From: Azospirillum sp. TSH64
Lineage (GTDB): Bacteria > Pseudomonadota > Alphaproteobacteria > Azospirillales > Azospirillaceae
NCBI RefSeq assembly: GCF_003116035.1
Contig: NZ_LGQW01000015.1
Coordinates: 6,183,485-6,247,484, forward strand
Length of the DNA: 64,000 nucleotides
Direction: 5' to 3'
The translations under genes were made by a program, and so were the position numbers. Below, piece by piece: positions 61,634 through 64,000 of this stretch (position 1 is its first letter; every line of letters begins with the position of its first letter). The notes under the pieces were generated by a model that did not search any database, had not been told where the DNA came from, and saw nothing but the letters and a program-made list of their open reading frames with translations.

Positions 61634-62977
61634 TCAGGCGACGCGGTGCATCTCGTCCAGGAAAAGCTGGACTTCCCGGGTCAGGCGGTCCGCCTCCGCG
61701 GCCATCCGCCCGGATGCCGCGAACACCTCGTGCGCGGTGCTGCTGGTGCGGCCGGCGGCGTCGGTGACGTCGCGGATGTCGTCGGACACGGCACGGGTGC
61801 CGGCGGCGGCCTGCTCCATGTTCACGACGATCTCGCGCACGGCGGAGCCCTGCTGCTCGATCCCGGCACTGATGCCGGCGGCGATCCGGTTGATCGACTG
61901 GATGGTGTGGCCGATGCCGACGATGGAGGTCACCGCCTCGTCGGTGGAGGACTGGATGGCGGAGATCTGCGCAGCGATGTCGCCGGTGGCCTTGGCGGTC
62001 TGATCGGCCAGCCGTTTCACTTCCTGCGCCACCACGGCAAAGCCCTTGCCCGCCTCGCCGGCACGTGCCGCCTCGATGGTCGCGTTCAGGGCCAGCAGGT
62101 TGGTCTGGCTGGCGATGTCGTTGATCAGGGTGACGACGTCGCCCACCGTGCGCGCCGCACCGGATAGCGTGCCGACCAGCGCGTTGGACCGCTCGGCCTC
62201 GCCGACCGCGGTCTCGGCGACGCGGGCGACATCGCCGATCTGACGGGAGATGTCGGCGATGGAGGCGGACAGCTCCTCCGTCGCGGCGGCGACGCTGCCG
62301 ACATTGCTGCCGGTCTGCGCGGCGGAGGCCGCGACCGACGACGCCTTGCCGGTCGCCTGGGTCGCATCCGTCTCCATGGTCCGGGCGGAGATCTCCAGCC
62401 GGTGTGCGGTGTCGGCAACCTCGCTGCACACGCTCTGGATCTGGCCTTCGAAACGCTGGGTCACGCCGGCGAAGCCGGCAACCTTCAGCGAGATGCTCTC
62501 CGTCGCCGCATTGATGGTGCGGCTGGCGTGCAGGAAGCCGCCCTGCATGCCGCGCAGCACGATGCGGCGGAAATACTTGTGCTCCGACACCGCATGCATG
62601 GAGGCGGTCGCCTCGCGCACGAAGGCGTCGGTGCGATCGATGGCGTCGTTGGTGGCGTGCATCAGCTCGCCCAGCGCCCCGCCCTCGCGGATGCCGATCA
62701 CCCGCGCCTCGAAATCGCCGGCGGCGACGGCACGGTTCACCCGCGTCAGCCGGTCGACCGCCGCGCCGGCCCGGCGCAGGAACAGCAGCGCCCCGCCCAG
62801 CGCCGCCAGACCGGCCACCGCCAGACCGGCGCGCAGAGCCAGGCCGCCCATCCCCAGCAGATCGGCAGCCAGCAGCGCCGCCAGAGCCACGCCAGCCAGC
62901 ACGGCCAGCCCGCCGGCCCGCGCCAGCGACGATGGCCCGGAAGAGGACGGCTTAGAGGGAGAAGACGAATTCGTCAT
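61634..62977 (-). CDS. Methyl-accepting chemotaxis protein, Aer-like transducer part
   Basis: A 447-residue receptor. Two adjoining hydrophobic segments at about residues 20-67 form a membrane hairpin with hardly any periplasmic loop; a HAMP-like stretch follows (RVNRAVAAGDFEARV), and then a signalling domain with tip INDIASQTNLLALNATIEAARAGEAGKG. It has no sensor domain of its own. The gene for an Aer-like PAS protein ends 26 bases inside it, so the two products probably act as one split Aer receptor. Confidence 0.85.
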   Translation of the reverse strand: MTNSSSPSKPSSSGPSSLARAGGLAVLAGVALAALLAADLLGMGGLALRAGLAVAGLAALGGALLFLRRAGAAVDRLTRVNRAVAAGDFEARVIGIREGGALGELMHATNDAIDRTDAFVREATASMHAVSEHKYFRRIVLRGMQGGFLHASRTINAATESISLKVAGFAGVTQRFEGQIQSVCSEVADTAHRLEISARTMETDATQATGKASSVAASAAQTGSNVGSVAAATEELSASIADISRQIGDVARVAETAVGEAERSNALVGTLSGAARTVGDVVTLINDIASQTNLLALNATIEAARAGEAGKGFAVVAQEVKRLADQTAKATGDIAAQISAIQSSTDEAVTSIVGIGHTIQSINRIAAGISAGIEQQGSAVREIVVNMEQAAAGTRAVSDDIRDVTDAAGRTSSTAHEVFAASGRMAAEADRLTREVQLFLDEMHRVA

Positions 62978-63476
62978 ACCCGATCCCCTTCTCCGCCAGC
63001 AGAGCGAGGACGGCGGCGAAGCCAGCCTCCATCCCCTGCTTGCGGTCGGCATGGCTGTTCTCGATGTCCAGAAGCTGGCGGTAGAGCGGGATGACCTTGT
63101 CCAGCGCCGCCCGCTCCGGCACCCGGCGGGAGGAGTGGTAGCCGATCACCCGCCCTTCGGCGTCGAAACTGGGCGTGACATGGGCGAAGACCCAGTAATG
63201 GTCGCCGTTGCGGGCACGGTTGACCACATAGGCGAAGATCTCCTTCCCCGCCGCCAGCGTGTCCCACAGCAGCTTGAAGACGCAGCGCGGCATATCGGGA
63301 TGGCGGACGATGGAATGGGGCGCCCCCATCAGGTCGGCCTCGTCATAGCCGGCGACCCGCTGGAACACCCGGTTCGCGTAGGTGATCCGCCCCTTCAGGT
63401 CGGTTTTGGAAACGATGACTTCATCCGGGTCGAAGAAGCGTTCCACCCCTGTCAGGGGGACGTCGCGTCGTGCCAT
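62952..63476 (-). CDS. Aer-like PAS domain protein
   Basis: A 174-residue protein. Residues 10-120 form a PAS domain of the Aer class: DEVIVSKTDLKGRITYANRVF, SIVRHPDMPRCVFKLLWDTLAAG and NRARNGDHYWVFAHVTPSFD, features of FAD-binding redox sensors. A helical tail follows. GGAAGG precedes the ATG at 63476. Its stop overlaps the start of the following chemoreceptor gene by 26 bases, implying coupled translation. It probably senses redox or oxygen and signals through that receptor. Confidence 0.85.
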   Translation of the reverse strand: MARRDVPLTGVERFFDPDEVIVSKTDLKGRITYANRVFQRVAGYDEADLMGAPHSIVRHPDMPRCVFKLLWDTLAAGKEIFAYVVNRARNGDHYWVFAHVTPSFDAEGRVIGYHSSRRVPERAALDKVIPLYRQLLDIENSHADRKQGMEAGFAAVLALLAEKGIGYDEFVFSL

Positions 63477-63706
63477 GTGCCTTCCGGTCTCCCGCTTCCC
63501 AAACCCGCACGGTCCCAAGCGCCCGATTGCAGCAGGTTTCGGCGGCAGGAACGGAATATGTCCGGATCGGCATGCCGCACGATATCCCGCAATACGGGAG
63601 CCGCAACGAAATGCACTCTAATGTGACGGAAGGCGACAGGAAAGACCCTACCCATTGCGAGGCCGAAATATTTGGGTGACCATCATCCGACCGGATGAGG
63701 GGCCGG

Positions 63707-64000
63707 TCATTCCGGCGGGTAAGGGATGGTCAGCAGCCGGTCGGCCGGCGGGTTGTCCACCGTCACCACGGTGCCGTCGGGCCAGCGCACCTCGACCTGC
63801 TCCACCTCGTGCAGTGGCCCCAGCCCGAAATGGGCGACCGGTTCGCCCTGGCACAGATAGCCGGACCCGGCGCAGACCGCCCGGCGCTGGCGCCGCCCGC
63901 CGGCGGTCAGGATGACGACCGCACCACGGGCCGGAGCGCCGAAGGGGGTCAGCGGCTGGACGCGCAGCCAGCCGTTGTGGGAGGCCGCCGGGCGGTAGAC
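63707..64000 (-). CDS. C-terminal part of an ASPIC/UnbV-domain (CRTAC1-like) protein
   Basis: The last 97 codons of a minus-strand gene that enters from the right edge; the stop is at 63707-63709. The text SHNGWLRVQPLTPFGAPARGA, then a Gly/Arg-rich turn, GSGYLCQGEPVAHFGLG and VEVRWPDGTVVTVDNP is the ASPIC/UnbV domain normally found after FG-GAP repeats in secreted CRTAC1-type proteins. The N-terminal repeats and signal peptide would be beyond the window. Function is unknown. Confidence 0.8.
   Translation of the reverse strand, partial: VYRPAASHNGWLRVQPLTPFGAPARGAVVILTAGGRRQRRAVCAGSGYLCQGEPVAHFGLGPLHEVEQVEVRWPDGTVVTVDNPPADRLLTIPYPPE

Overview
The window is high-GC chromosomal DNA of a nitrogen-fixing alphaproteobacterium, most probably Azospirillum or a close relative. 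The evidence is a complete nifHDK and nifENX block with sigma-54/NifA promoters, a draT-draG pair next to nifH, many chemoreceptors, and gene content typical of the group (acetoin catabolism, leuB/leuD, ubiA, DUF2382 stress proteins). No rRNA, tRNA, CRISPR array, transposase or prophage gene was seen. Nearly all of the sequence is coding; most long antisense ORFs are shadows produced by the GC-rich codon usage.

Layout. (1) 1-5.8 kb: three stress-type genes behind an EcfG-like promoter, then EttA, a YaiI-family protein and a D-lactate/glycolate-type FAD oxidase. (2) 5.8-13.5 kb: an acetoin/2,3-butanediol catabolic operon (acoX, acoA, acoB, acoC, acetoin reductase, butanediol dehydrogenase, lipoyl synthase), preceded by an exact -24/-12 promoter and GTTGC/GCAAC dyads. 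(3) 13.5-26.4 kb: a Cys-rich lipoprotein, a chemoreceptor, zapE, a Cache-PAS histidine kinase, pdxY, a CitE-like lyase, a receiver protein paired with a degenerate GGDEF/EAL-like protein, a KGG-repeat stress protein, leuB and leuD. (4) 26.8-36.8 kb: a three-gene Gtr-like glycosylation cassette, then dapF-mtaB-ftsY, amn, azoR and a class II amidotransferase.

(5) 36.9-52.2 kb is the nitrogen fixation island. On the minus strand draT, draG and an ArsC-like nitrogenase-associated gene provide reversible ADP-ribosylation of NifH. On the plus strand nifHDK lies behind a NifA upstream activator site, an IHF site and a sigma-54 promoter, and ends at a terminator. A cytoplasmic PAS-PAS chemoreceptor and an antisense-oriented secreted protein of unknown function come next. 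A second NifA/sigma-54 unit follows: nifE, nifN, nifX, a DUF269 gene, a DUF683 gene and fdxB. NifHDK is the enzyme; NifEN, NifX and the accessory proteins assemble FeMo-co; the ferredoxin supplies electrons; DraT/DraG switch NifH off and on. nifA, nifB and the remaining nif genes lie outside the window.

(6) 52.2-64 kb: gshA, rsmE, a receiver protein, ubiA, a CHAP-domain protein, a methyltransferase, a uracil-DNA glycosylase, a pterin dehydratase, a dipeptide epimerase, a chemoreceptor-like protein with inverted domain order, an Aer-like PAS protein overlapping a second chemoreceptor, and the 3' end of an ASPIC/UnbV-domain gene at the right edge.

Family assignments rest on reading motifs and lengths; no database search was run.
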